Source of the DNA: Phaseolus vulgaris
Lineage: Eukaryota > Streptophyta > Magnoliopsida > Fabales > Fabaceae
DNA length: 64,000 nucleotides
Assembly (NCBI RefSeq): GCF_000499845.2
Contig: NC_023749.2
Span: forward strand, 30,954,626 to 31,018,625
Direction of reading: 5' to 3'
Shown here: piece after piece, positions 1 to 10,351 of the stretch
Layout of the letters: every line of letters begins with the position of its first letter
Numbering within the stretch: position 1 is the first letter of the stretch
Program-made: the position numbers and the translations under genes
Notes under the pieces: generated by a model
The model's input: only the letters and a program-made list of their open reading frames with translations
What the model was told of the DNA's origin: nothing
Database searches by the model: none

Positions 1-74
1 CAAGAGGTATAAAATGACGATTTTGGTCAAAACCGTTGCTTTTTATGGGAATTTTTTTTAGTTCATTATGTTTA

Positions 75-1031
75 CACTAGCATAAAATGTATAAACAACG
101 ACTATTTATTTAATGCGTTTTAAGGGTTTAGGGTTTAGGGTTAGCCACTATCATTCAAAACACGGTGGCATTTTTTAAATTAACTTCATTTACGAATGCG
201 ACTATTAGTAATAGCCGCATTCTTAAATCAAAGCTTATGATTTAAGAATGCGGCTATTATAAATAGTTGTATTCATAAATCAAAGCGCATGATTTAAGAA
301 TGCGGCTATTACTAATAACCGCATTCTTAAATAATTTTTTACCCTGATTTTGAAGCGCGTCACTTACGCTTTCATGCTTTCTTTCTTCTTGGCGCTTCGC
401 GTTTTCTCTTTGTTTCAACTCTGGTGTTCCTCTCTTCTTCTGCGAGATTCATTGTGTTCTCGTACCATTGTAAGTTCGTTTCGATCCGCTCTCTTTCTTC
501 TTCACCAATGGTTTGTAATTTTTTTGGTTTCACTTATTTGTTTGTTTTCTTGCATTGGCAAAGGGTTCTCTGGTGCTTCATTTTCTCTTTTGTTTCTACT
601 CTCGTGCTTCCTCTCGTTTTCTGCGAGCCTTCACTGTCCTCTTTGTGCCATTGTAAGTTCGTTTGGAGTTCTCTTTCTTCTTCACCATTGGTTTATATAT
701 TTTTTTCGTTTCTCTTATCTATTTGTTTTCTTATATTGGCGAAGGTCATCACTGCTTCCTTGCCTACTGTTTGGGTGTTTGCTATGCCTCCGTCGTTGTT
801 GTTGTCGTCGTTCCTGCCTTAGGGTTTAGGGTTTTAATATTTTTTTTTTAAAAAATAAATAAGAGTGCGGCTATTTATCATAGCCGCATTTATAAATCGC
901 GTTTACGAATGTGTCTAAATAGCTGCACTTGTAAATCTTCGATTTAAGAATGCGTGTTGATCAAGTGCGGTTATATAGCCGCCCTTATAAATGTAAAATA
1001 ATCGCACTCGTTTTTCCTTTCTGCGCTAGTG
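75..1031 (+). mobile_element. Non-autonomous CACTA element, 957 bp, TSD TTA
   Basis: The element begins CACTAGC and ends GCGCTAGTG, so both ends carry the CACTA terminal motif. It is flanked by TTA at 72-74 and TTA at 1032-1034, the 3-bp duplication usual for CACTA insertions. Subterminal inverted words built on AATGCGGCTATT and AATAGCCGCATT are packed at 197-335 and 865-990; such arrays bind the element-encoded TNPA-type protein in known CACTA systems. The middle (350-830) is T-rich and contains an imperfect tandem duplication of about 180 bp, each copy with a GTAAGT splice-donor-like site (near 469 and 652). No transposase is encoded, so it would depend on a partner. The open frames here read as low-complexity and I do not call genes. 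Confidence 0.85.
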
Positions 1032-1174
1032 TTAATGCTAATTCTCATCTAAATTGACCTTTTCAATTAAAACCCAACTAACAAAATACATAAATTCATA
1101 GAATCAAATTATATATTGATAAAAATGTATTACAAACACTAATAAGATACTCCTATCTCTCTATCTAATTGCTC

Positions 1175-1500
1175 ATTATTGATTAGCTATCCTAGAGTTA
1201 TAGAAATTAAGGAAATATGTGACTCAAGCATATCTCACATATTTTATGGCGGGCAAAGGTAATGGTCGCTCATCCATAAAGAATTGCATTACAAAATAAG
1301 GTTCACATTAATATTTGTTAAGATACATATATGTTAAAGAATTATAAAGAATAATTTAAATATTATTACCTGCTCCCAATCCCTGGTAATGCATGCTCTT
1401 ACAATGGTAATCCTCCATTACATAACGTAATAGCCACACTCAAAGCCTCCCAGTTATCTATTACACTATAATTCAATAGAAATTAAAAGTTAATATTGAT
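1175..1500 (-). pseudogene. CACTA protein remnant: C48 peptidase, catalytic Cys part
   Basis: On the minus strand the segment around 1420-1452 reads GGFECGYYVM, the motif holding the catalytic cysteine in ULP1-like (C48) domains of plant CACTA proteins. Farther downstream (near 1210-1290) it reads PLPLPAIKYVRYA, which resembles the family's C-terminal tail. Stops interrupt both parts (one just after YYVM, one after VRYA), so it is dead. The His-containing half of the same domain is at 3829-4302 and was separated from this half by the solo LTR at 1548-3823. In such elements the C48 domain is fused to the transposon protein; its role in transposition is not well established. Confidence 0.65.
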
Positions 1501-2159
1501 AAATAATGAAAAAAGAAAGACAAAAATTACAAACCTTTAGTATCAACTGTACCGGCCAGGTCATCGGGTGTGATGATGTGTCTTGCATGTGATCAGGTGG
1601 GGCGTGCTCAGCGGAACACGTGGGCAAGGAAAAGAGGGAGGGTTCAGAGGTGAGCGTAGTCGCCGGTTCATGGAATTGGCGTTCTGTGATGAACATAGCC
1701 AATTGTCGCCGGATTTGCCTGTCATGGACGCATTTGGAGATTGGCGATTGGCAACCAGGCAGCTTGACATCGCCGTAGGAAGCACGTCGCCAGATATCCC
1801 AACGAGCGCAGATTGGAGCTGATGAAGGCCTAGAGGTGTGAGTTCAAGTGTACAACTCCAGTGAGGCGATCGTTACGCCAGCATGGGGCGTGAAGGGCGT
1901 TTGGGTTGAGGGGGCAGCTTGCCTATCAGCGACAGGATTCCCGAAGTGGACATTCGTTGATGACAGGTTTTCCTTAGACAGAACATGCATGGCACAGCGG
2001 TAAGGAGGGTGCCATTAGCGACAAGCGATATCACAGAGATGGTGCACTTTGCTGCACCCGATACTCGCCTTGTCAGGTGGCGTTCTAGAGCGTGTCGGTG
2101 TTAGTTTACTCCTTGAGTTGAGGACTTAACCGTGCGACTAGCTACTACACAGAAATGAC

Positions 2160-2420
2160 GTTCAAGTGCCCTAACCCTGATGACGACACGTGTAGGGTTG
2201 GATGCTCTCAGTTACTCCAACCCAGGTGATGACACGTGTAGGGCTGGGAGCAATAAAGAAGTGACGCTCGAGTTATCCTAACCCAGGTGATGACACGTGT
2301 AGGGCTAGGAGCAATAAAGAAGTGACGCTCGAGTTATCCTATCTCAGATGATGACACGTGTAGGGCTGGGTACAACCTGCAACCCCAGCCTAGATGGTGA
2401 CACGTGCAGGGTTGGATGCG
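2160..2420 (+). repeat. Short tandem repeat with ACACGTGT boxes (copy 1)
   Basis: About four imperfect units of roughly 60 bp. Each contains GATGACACGTGTAGGG, usually followed by AATAAAGAAGTGACGCTCGA. ACACGTGT is a G-box/ABRE-type palindrome; it occurs near 2191, 2229, 2292 and 2354, with a variant near 2400. The array lies 50-300 bp upstream of the TATAAAG at 2469, the position of an LTR enhancer. Function is inferred from the motif only. Confidence 0.75.
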
Positions 2421-3229
2421 AGCCACGCGTCCAAAAGCATAACGGCTGGAGAGAGAAGAAACCTAGCTATAAAGGTAAACTTAACAGAATTTGCAGAGGT
2501 ACGTTTTTTCATTACGGCTCATTCTGCTAGGGTTGTGTGCTTTCAGTACGATTCTACAGAGCATATTTCTCTCAGCTTCTTGGGTGTTCTTGTCACTGAC
2601 TTGAGCGTCGGAGCGCCACCGGCCAGGTCATCGGGTGTGATGATGTGTCTTGCACGTGACCAGGTGGGGCGTGCTTAGCGGAACACGTGGGCTAGGAAAA
2701 GAGGGAGGGTTCAGAGGTGAGCGTAGTCGCCGGTTCATGCAATTGGCGCTCTGTGATGAACATAGCCGATTGTCGCCGGATTTGCCTGTCATGGACGCAT
2801 TTGGCGATTGGCGATCAGGCAGCTTGACATCACCGCAGGAAGCACGTCGCCAGATATCTCGACGAGCGCAGATTGGAGCTGATGAAGGCCTAGAGGTGTG
2901 AGTTCAAGTGTACAACTCCAGTGAGGCGATCGTTACGCCAGCATGGGGCGTGAAAGGCGTTTGGGTTGAGGGGGCAGCTTGCCTATCAGCGACAGGATTC
3001 CCGAAGTGGACATTCGTTGATGACAGGGTTTCCTCAGACAGAACATGCATGGCGCAGCGGTAAGGAGGGTGCCATTAGCGACAAGCGATATCACAGAGAT
3101 GGTGCACTTTGCTGCACCCGATACTCGCCTTGTCAGGTGGCGTTCTAGAGCGTGTCGCGTGTTAGTTTACTCCTTGAGTTGAGGACTTAGCCGCGCGACT
3201 AGCTACTACACAGAAATGACGTTCAAGTG

Positions 3230-3490
3230 CCCTAACCCTGATGACAACACGTGTAGGGTTGGATGCTCTTAGTTACTCCAACCCAGGTGATGACAGGTGT
3301 AGGGCTGGGAGCAATAAAGAAGTGACGCTCGAGTTATCCAAACCCAGGTGATGACACGTGTAGGGCTGGGAGCAATAAAGAAGTGACGCTCGAGTTATCC
3401 TAGCTCAGATGATGACACGTGTAGGGCTGGGTACAACCTGCAACCCCAGCCCAGATGGTGACACATGCAGGGTTGGATGCGAGCCATGCG
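3230..3490 (+). repeat. Short tandem repeat with ACACGTGT boxes (copy 2)
   Basis: This is the second copy of the array at 2160-2420, carried along by the 1.07-kb duplication. Several boxes have drifted: one reads GACAGGTGT and the last GACACATGC, while two still read ACACGTGT near 3353 and 3415. The drift shows the duplication is not brand new. It lies upstream of the TATA box at 3530. Confidence 0.7.
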
Positions 3491-3828
3491 TCCAAAAGCA
3501 TAACGGCCTGGAGAGAGAAGAAACCTAGCTATAAAGGTAAACTTAACAGAATTTGCAGAGGTACGTTTTTTCATTACGACTCATTCTGCTAGGGTTGTGT
3601 GCTTTCAGTACGATCCTATAGAGCATATTTCTCTCAGCTTCTTGGGTGTTCTTGTCACTGACTTGAGCATCGGAGCGCCACCGGCCGTAGAGGCGCCACT
3701 TTGTGCTTTTCAGGTTCTCAAAGAGGCTACCTTTGGTGTGGACTTGGAGGGCACGTGGTGTCAAGCTGGTGAGGAAGATCGTGACGAGGCAACGCTCTTG
3801 CGCTAAGTCAACCGACAGGATCATCAAC

Positions 3829-4302
3829 CATCTTTGATTTTGATAATTTGAATTGGATCAACCTTTGAGAATGTTATATCCACGCCATAAACTGATTAAT
3901 ACAAAAAACTGTGTTAGTAGTTGTTTAAGTAACATACACAGTTAAGTTTATAGTGTAATTACACATCAATTATATGCTTTAGATGTGTGGATGGCTTCTT
4001 GTGCATGGAGCAAAACCACACAACAGTCTTATGAACCGTGAATAAGACAAGTAACGACCAATGGCCCTTATATCATTCATGAAAAAAGTTAGTAAATATT
4101 TAAAACATTAAATAGTAATAATTGACGACTTATAATTGAATTTACTCATTAATATAAGGGCAAAGATAAATTTGTTTTCCCTATTTTCCCAAAGTGTTAG
4201 TGATGTATGACTAGGTTTCAATTTTTTTTGCTTGTATTAGATTAATATAATAGGGACCCAAGAATCCATACACATCTTGATTCCCATCATTGATAGAAAC
4301 TC
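3829..4302 (-). pseudogene. CACTA protein remnant: C48 peptidase, catalytic His part
   Basis: The minus strand near 4049-4066 reads GHWSLLV and continues to VVWFCSMHKKP (ending near 3965), the block around the catalytic histidine of the ULP1-like domain in plant CACTA proteins. Upstream, near 4210-4300, it reads DVYGFLGPYYIN, also typical of this domain just before the GHW block. A stop follows IIDV near 3962 and the alignment breaks up, so it is dead. It lies between the solo LTRs 1548-3823 and 4308-5336, and its continuation with the catalytic Cys is at 1175-1500. Confidence 0.65.
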
Positions 4303-4307
4303 CAGAC

Positions 4308-5336
4308 TGTTAGAATGTATGGCTTTAAATTAGAGGGGGGTGAATGGTTTAAAGGGAGTTTTCGAAAACTATTTAAGATAGCATGAAATTCTTTGCAAGA
4401 AACCAGATTTAGGAATTCAGTTTGCCAACAACAAAGCTCAAAACAAAAAGGCAAAAGAAAAACAATCGGCTGTTTCGCAGAAACAATCGGTTGTTTATAA
4501 CAGTAAAAATAACAGCAACTGAAATTAAAGAGTTTAGGGAAGAGAGAATTACACAAACAGTTTCCCAGAAACCACTGGGGAATCCACTAGGTAATCAAAT
4601 CCATATTACATACACACATACTTCCTTTGGCTTAGCACAAACACCACCAAGAATGTTGATCTTGACAACCTCAAGAGCACACAACCCTTCTTGGCTTTAC
4701 AACACCAGAACAAATCACAAAACGAATTACATTGTTACAGAATCAACTGAAATCAATACAGAGCAATCTTATTCCAATTCTCTCTTGAATAACCAAAGCT
4801 CAAAGTTCAAACTTAAATGCTTCAAAAACTCTTTGAAAAACTCAAATCTGTTTTTCTTTCTTGTTGTTTGTTATAAAACATTAACAAACTATTTATAGTA
4901 TTCAAATCTTGGTCAAAGCATTTAAAGCAGGAGCATATTCAGTTATGAAATCAATTAAAGCTCTTTTAACAAACAAAATTGTTTCTGTTAGGATTCCAAG
5001 CAAACAATCGGTTGAAATAGCGAATCAATCGGTTGTTTGGGTTTGACAGCAAGTCAACCATCCAAAACAGTTTTCAAACTTTTTCAAAAACACTTAAGTA
5101 TAAAACAATCGGTTGTTTCGACAAAACAACAGGTTGTTTTTCACTTAGTTTGAAAAACACTTTAAACTTAAAAGATTTGGAAACACTTAAGCTTTAGATT
5201 CAACAAAGAGTGGATTACAAATATAATCTACCCCAGATCCTATTCTAAAGCACCTTAGCAACATCAAGCACCTCCAACCATCCATCAAACACAAAGGATT
5301 TGGATTCTTCAAAGCTTGAAGACACTTGATTCAACA
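4308..5336 (-). mobile_element. Solo LTR of a SIRE-like Ty1/copia element
   Basis: Read on the plus strand it starts TGTTAGAATG and ends GATTCAACA, so it has TG/CA ends. On the minus strand it ends with the C-run typical of SIRE-type LTRs just before the primer site, so minus is the likely orientation. Flanks are CAGAC (4303-4307) and AAGAC (5337-5341), a target duplication with one mismatch. The word AACAATCGGTTGTTT and variants occur several times, as in the SIRE-like pieces at 32313, 38500 and 54690. No coding sequence is present. It splits the middle of the CACTA host protein. Confidence 0.7.
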
Positions 5337-5341
5337 AAGAC

Positions 5342-5460
5342 AAGTTAAAGCATAATCAATAATAAGTTAACATAAAGTAAATTGAAATATAGGTAAAGAT
5401 ACTTACATCATAAAAAATTGAATTATATTTATATTGTGCTTCTTCTTTCCAATTGCAAAT
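5342..5460 (-). pseudogene. CACTA protein remnant, linker segment
   Basis: A short minus-strand stretch reading NWKEEAQYKYNSIFYDVS. It would continue the segment 6754-6820 (ending YMSDFLEF) once the solo LTR 5461-6748 is removed. It belongs between the middle domain and the C48 domain of the CACTA protein. Assignment rests mainly on position and continuity, with weak family resemblance. Confidence 0.4.
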
Positions 5461-6748
5461 TGTACCGTCCCGTACCCGGGCGTTGACGAAGTCAAGGTCA
5501 AAGTCAGCGTCGAGGTCAAAGTCAACGCCCAGGTGGGGTGACGCCAAGCGCCGGCGTCGTCAAAAGGAAGCGCCGCCAAGAGGAAGCGTCGCCAAGAGGA
5601 AGCATCGCCAAGATAAGGGGTCGCCTAGCAGGGCGTCGCCAAGATAAGGCGTCGCCTAGCAGGGCGTCGCCAAGATAAGGCGTCGCCTAGCAGGGTGTCG
5701 CCAAGGTAGACTGACACAAAAGCAAGGTGACCACAGCGCCACTCCCCGACACCCATGGGTAGGAAAGACCATGGAGGGGGCGACGCCGTGGGAAGGCCTC
5801 AGACCCCTGATAATCAGGGAATAGAGATAAAGAGAAGGAAAGGGTGGCTTCAAGGCCATAGTGACAGCACCAGTGTAGGGCAGCCCGACTCGTGAAGTAC
5901 CCCTGCAGCCCCAGAGACGCCTTTGGGACAGATACGACTCAAGGGGAGGGTCACGCCCAGGGTAGCCAGGTGCAGGGTACGAGAGGAAGGCAGATACGCT
6001 CTCAAAGTGAGTGACTACATGATTGGGGCATGAGTTGGCACCCAAAAAGTCACCCCTTGCGCAGTAGCACTCCCAAGTAGGAGGACTCACACGTAGAAAC
6101 GTCTCCCGATGGGCAGAAACGTCCCTAGATGGGGTCATGGCGTTGTGAGGCCCTCCACGTGTACGACAGCCAGGTCAGAATAGAAACACCCTTCAGTCAG
6201 GTACCAGGTAATTAAAGTCATTCAATGCAGTTTCTGTTTCGAGCGTTTCAGGTACTATAAAGGCTCCCAAGCGTTTCAACGTCTTAAATGCGCTTCGTTT
6301 TCTAATTAGACGCGTTAATTAAGTGCGTTACGTTTTGTGATTAAAAGCGCTTTAAGGCGCTTTAAATGCTGGGGCAGTTTAAATAGCGCTGGGAATGTTG
6401 GAAACAGGGTTGGAACTTTTAGCAAATTTCCCAGAAGCTCTCTAGTTGCTTGCTCGAGCCTTAAGGTTACGCACAAGGGACTAGGGAAAGATTTTTGCTA
6501 GAAGGAGAAATATACACTAGACACAGTTTCCTTTTATCATCTTCAGAGTGCCATACGCGATGCTCCGACACGGAGGTGCACAGTTTTTGGTGTTTCTTGC
6601 TGGCTGACTTGAGCGTCGGAGTGCAAACGGCCGCTAGGGCGCCCCTTTTTCCTTCCTTGCAGGAATTCACAGGTAACCAGTGGGAAGGAGTCCCTAGCTG
6701 ACGGTTGAGGTCGCGCACGAAGACGTCCCAGGTCAACCGGACGGAACA
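5461..6748 (+). mobile_element. Solo LTR of a Tat-type gypsy element, TSD CAAAT
   Basis: It starts TGTACCGTCC and ends CGGAACA. CAAAT is found on both sides (5456-5460 and 6749-6753), a perfect 5-bp target duplication. The block TTGAGCGTCGGAGTGCAAAC near 6610 is shared with the Tat LTRs at 1548, 37158 and (inverted) 40878. A TATAAAGG box lies at 6256-6263. Length is 1288 bp with no internal region. It interrupts the CACTA coding remnant. Confidence 0.88.
5600..5705 (+). repeat. 31-bp tandem repeat in solo LTR
   Basis: Three to four copies of a 31-bp unit that alternates GGCGTCGCCAAGATAA and GGCGTCGCCTAGCA. Looser relatives (GGAAGCGTCGCCAAGA) extend left to about 5555. The frames across it are repeat artefacts. 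Confidence 0.7.
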
Positions 6749-6753
6749 CAAAT

Positions 6754-7371
6754 TCTAAAAAATCTGACATGTATATGTACAGTGCAATGGAAGTGTCTCT
6801 TTCAAAAAAACGTATCATCCCATGAAATGTCTATAGGGTCTTGACCAATCTCTTTAGCTATTGTTGTTAAGCAATACAGGATCATCAATGGGAACCTCAT
6901 GCTTCTTTTTCGAACTTGATTTTCGATGAGGTTTCTACAAAATAAATAACACTTGTATTAAGTTAGATATAATATATAAATATAAATTAATATAATGAAA
7001 TTAAATTATTCTGGTATAATTTGAATGAGGTGCCAGGGTTAGGCTATGAATGATTGAAATGCATCAGTCCCAATGGTTACCTCATCTGAAGGTAGTGGAA
7101 CACGAGCATTACTCGTACTTTCCATCGTTACCTTCACCACATCTGGGAAGAAAGGAACATTATGTAAGGTGGTGGCCTCTTGATAGCCTTTTCCAATGAC
7201 CACCACCTAAGGAAAGATATCGCCCTCTAAAGCTCACATTGGCTTACTTGGTCAATGACATCCCTTCAGACATTATAGGAGCTGCACAACTCCCTTTTGT
7301 GCTCTTGGGAGCGGGACTGACATGCGGCTCAAGTGGCTTAGCACAATGTTGTTGTGATAGAAATTCCAATC
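6754..7371 (-). pseudogene. CACTA protein remnant, middle domain
   Basis: The minus strand near 7130-7210 reads GKGYQEATTLHNVPF, and farther on LPSDEVTIGTDAFQSF (near 7045-7095). This resembles the small domain found upstream of the C48 domain in plant CACTA proteins (DUF8039-like, from memory). Downstream it reads QDPIDISWDDTFF and then YMSDFLEF at about 6760. Frames shift and stops occur, so it is a relic. The right end is cut by the gypsy LTR at 7372, and no clean target duplication links the two sides. Confidence 0.55.
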
Positions 7372-8357
7372 TGATACAAGTCAAGCCAACAAGAAGATGA
7401 CCAAGGATTCAAATGACCATTCACACTATGAAAATTCATCTCAACATACAAGAGCAGACCTCACCAGAGAGAGAAATGGACAAAGACCAGAGCATCTAAT
7501 GTTCTTCCTGGTGGTCTTCTTAATAATTAGAATATTTTGTAAATAATTTGGGCTCACTTGCGGGGTCCAAATAGTAGATTAAGCTAGAGTAGGTCCATAT
7601 AGCATAAATAGGAGGTGTAGTTATCAAATTGAGCCTATGAGAAGTCCTTTAGGGAAGGAAGCTAAACCTACCTTCTAGAATATGAGTAATGGTGCGGCAT
7701 TGACCAAGGTCAATACCCTAACCACACCATATGTCTCCTTCCCATCATACTCTCCGTCTTGTTTCCCAAGGCTCCTCCACTTATAAATAGGATGTCTCCC
7801 CCTTTGTATTTCACAAGTTGAATTTGAATGAAGTAAAGAAACTCTGCACAAATTGTGTGAGCTCTTACTGAGGCTTATGTCCTCTTAGGTTTGAGGTCTT
7901 ATCTTGAGTGATTTGGAAGCTCTCAAGTGGCTGCCAACACACTCATCTTGGAGCAAAACCACCCTCCAAGTGGCGTGACATTTCTCACCCACCACCATAA
8001 GTTTTCTCATTCCATTTCCTTCCATTTTCTCCATTCCATTTTATATTTTTGTCTCTTAGTTCTCTTATTTGTTGCTCTTTGGTTTCACTCATAATCATGA
8101 GTATGCTGCATCATTTGGGAGACCATGTCCACTATCGATGTCTACCTTATGCCCATTTCAATTCCGCATCTCATCCTCACTATATCTTTTTTTCATATTT
8201 GCCTCTATGAAGTGGAACCTTCACACTTTCTTAACCACTTGGTTAATTTTGTGTCCAGTGGGAATGTTCCTTACGTACTCACATTTAATTGTTAAAATCC
8301 CAATCTTAAGTAAAAGTGTCACCATAAATGAAAACATCTAAAAATCAACTCACATCA
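7372..8357 (+). repeat. 5' LTR of deleted gypsy element
   Basis: Begins TGATACAAG and ends CATCA two bases before the primer site. A TATAAATA box sits at 7782-7789, so transcription would start about 30 bp downstream, near the TTTGTATTTCACAA block. The frame 8069-8341 lies inside the LTR and is chance. Confidence 0.8.
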
Positions 8358-8359
8358 TG

Positions 8360-8371
8360 TGGTATCAGAGC
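8360..8371 (+). other. Primer-binding site, initiator-Met tRNA type
   Basis: TGGTATCAGAGC is complementary to the 3' end of plant initiator methionine tRNA, the usual minus-strand primer of many plant LTR elements. It starts two bases after the 5' LTR. Confidence 0.85.
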
Positions 8372-9204
8372 TTGGTTCTTGAGCTTATTTTGCTTTGAGT
8401 TCATTGCACTTTACATTCTTTACATTCAAGAACCTTTAATTTCTTGTCTTTAAGTTCAAGTACCTTTAGTTTTTGTCTTTAAATTCAAGTACCTTTAAAT
8501 TCTTGTCTTTACATTCTTGTAATTTAATTTTTAGCCCTTTATTTTCCTTGCAATTTTCATTCTGCCATTTTAGTTTCCATAGCCTTGTTTCGCTTTTGAA
8601 TTGTAATGTTTTTAGTCTTATTGTGTTCTTGCCTTTTGCTTTGAGTCATATGTTCATTAGTGTTCTAGGAGTCCTTACTTTGATTCTATTTACTTTGCTT
8701 TTAATTTTGAAAGTTTGATAAGTAATTAGAAACTTGATTTAGTAAAAGTAGATTTAAAGTTCCAAACAAAAGATTTCAAGTGTTCAATTATATTGAATCC
8801 CAAAAAATTTGTGAAAATTGGAGTTATTGGAAATTATGCATGATTAAAACTTTGGACATTTCATTTCCATAATTCAAAAACTAGTATAAAAAAAAGTGAA
8901 AATGCAAATTTGTGGTATCAATTACTAAAGAAAAACATTTTCCAAATTTGGATTCAACTTTATTGGCAAATTGATTTTAACCATTGTAAAATACAACGAG
9001 GCAGGCCTCCTATTTGTAGGTGAAGGAGCCTTGGAGAATAAGCATGAAGGGTAGGATAGGAAACACTAATCAAGGTTTAATCACAACTTTCAAAGAAAAC
9101 CTCTTCCAAAAATTCTCATAATGATGGTTTATCTTGGAAAAATAAAAATAAGTTTTCTTCTAAGACTTTTGCCTCCAATTTTGTAAAGGAGCCCACTTAC
9201 AACT

Positions 9205-10351
9205 CTAGGGATTCTAAACCCTCCACTATAACACCTAAGTCCCCTAGCAAAACCTCAAGTAAAAAGTGTATTAAATGTTTAGGTTTTGGGCACAAAGCGG
9301 TCGATTGTCCATCAAAACAAACCATGATGGTCAAGGGGGGGCAAGTAGTAAGTGAACATAGTGATCAATCTTCTTGGTCTAACTCCCCTTCCCCTTTAAA
9401 AACCCGTAGTGATAATGAATGTGAGATGCCTTGTGAAGGTGACTTATTGGTAATAAGGCGAATGCTGGGGACAATTCTAAAACCTTTGGATGACACCCAA
9501 AGAGAATATATTTTTCACACTCGTTGCCTTATCAACAACAAGTTATGTTCCATGATAATAGATTAGGGTAGTTGTGCTAATGTGGCAAGTACAAGAGTAG
9601 TGGAGAAGCTTGGTTTACCCACTATCTCTCAAACAAAGCCCTATAAACTACAATGACTTAGTGCCGAAGGAGAAATCATGGTTAATAAACAAGTCCTCCT
9701 AACTTTTGTTATAGGAAAGTATAAAGATGAGGTTTTATGTGATGTTGTGCAAATGAAAGCCACACATATTCTTTTGGGAAGACCATGGCAATATGATAAA
9801 GAATTTCTACATGATGGCCTAACCTACAAAATGAGTTTTACCTTCCAAGGGCACAAAGTTATCTTAAAACCTCTCTCTCCCAAAGAGGTTCATGAGGACC
9901 AACTAAACATGAAAACTAAAGAAAAAAATGAAAAAGAGAAAGAAAGAAAAGATAAACCGAGTCACAACATATCCACCACTAAATCAATCATGTTGACTCG
10001 AGCCATGCTACAAATTGCACCTCCAAGGTGTCCTTCTTCTTATCTTTTTCGTTACCAAAGGTTTCTACCTACACACTATCTTTGTTAAAGAATGTTAGGA
10101 ATGATTTTCAAACACCTCCTAAAGGTTTCTACCTTCTACGAGGAATTTCTTCCAAAAGCTTTGTCATTTCCAAACAATCTTTCCAACCATGGTCTGTATA
10201 TAGAGGCCCATATTTTGAACTCCCCAAGCTTAAGGAACAAAAGTCTAGTTCACATCCCACTACTTGCACTATCTTATATGTGAGCCAAATGACTATGTTA
10301 TCTACAGGAGTTCTAAATTTGAGGTCGAATTCTCCCAAAACCTGTGGGGCA
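9205..10351 (+). pseudogene. gag C-terminus and protease remnant of gypsy element
   Basis: A CCHC zinc knuckle, CIKCLGFGHKAVDC, lies at about 9270-9310 (nucleic-acid binding end of Gag). The retropepsin-like domain follows: SMIID then a stop where the family has DxGSC (about 9550-9575), then GSCANVAS, and later THILLGRPWQYD (about 9755-9800). The in-frame stop is at 9564-9566, beside the active-site aspartate. A second stop lies near 9657. Downstream of 10088 the frame is broken and only a tail remains before the 3' LTR. Polymerase and integrase are absent. Confidence 0.75.

Larger units (their letters stand above)
1551..3679 (+). repeat. Tandem duplication of about 1067 bp inside the solo LTR
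   Basis: Unit 1 is 1551-2617 and unit 2 is 2618-3679; they are nearly identical by eye. The duplication joins an internal ACCGGCC word (in GCGCCACCGGCC) to the ACCGGCC word a few bases after the LTR start (TGTACCGGCC). A third ACCGGCC lies at 3680, where the unduplicated 3' end continues. The shared 7-mer at both breakpoints points to unequal exchange or slippage at short homology. One consequence is two TATA boxes and two copies of the G-box-rich minisatellite in a single LTR. Confidence 0.85.
1548..3823 (+). mobile_element. Solo LTR of a Tat-type gypsy element, TSD TCAAC
   Basis: It starts TGTACCGG and ends CAGGATCA, the same termini (TGTACC...GATCA) as the LTRs of the full Tat element at 19353-31626. 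Both sides carry TCAAC (1543-1547 and 3824-3828), a perfect 5-bp target duplication, and no internal gag-pol is present, so this is a solo LTR. At 2276 bp it is about twice the length of the other solo LTRs of this type here, because it contains a tandem duplication (see 1551-3679). TATAAAG boxes at 2469 and 3530 and the conserved block CTGACTTGAGCGTCGGAG lie in each copy. It interrupts the C48 domain of the host CACTA. Open frames in it are chance. Confidence 0.85.

Noticed and set aside
350..829. Overlapping long frames of 132-159 residues
   Set aside because: They lie in the T-rich leader of a small CACTA with an internal duplication; residues are Leu/Phe/Ser-rich and the frames read through GTAAGT donor-like sites.
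1583..2901. Paired frames (MHVIRWG/MHVTRWG) that look like a conserved small protein family
   Set aside because: The similarity comes from the 1067-bp tandem duplication inside a solo LTR, not from protein conservation.
5550..5710. Possible CRISPR-like array (31-bp repeats)
   Set aside because: Direct tandem repeats with no unique spacers inside a plant LTR; no associated genes.
5656..6138. 160-residue minus-strand frame
   Set aside because: It lies wholly inside the solo LTR 5461-6748 and has no domain or codon pattern.
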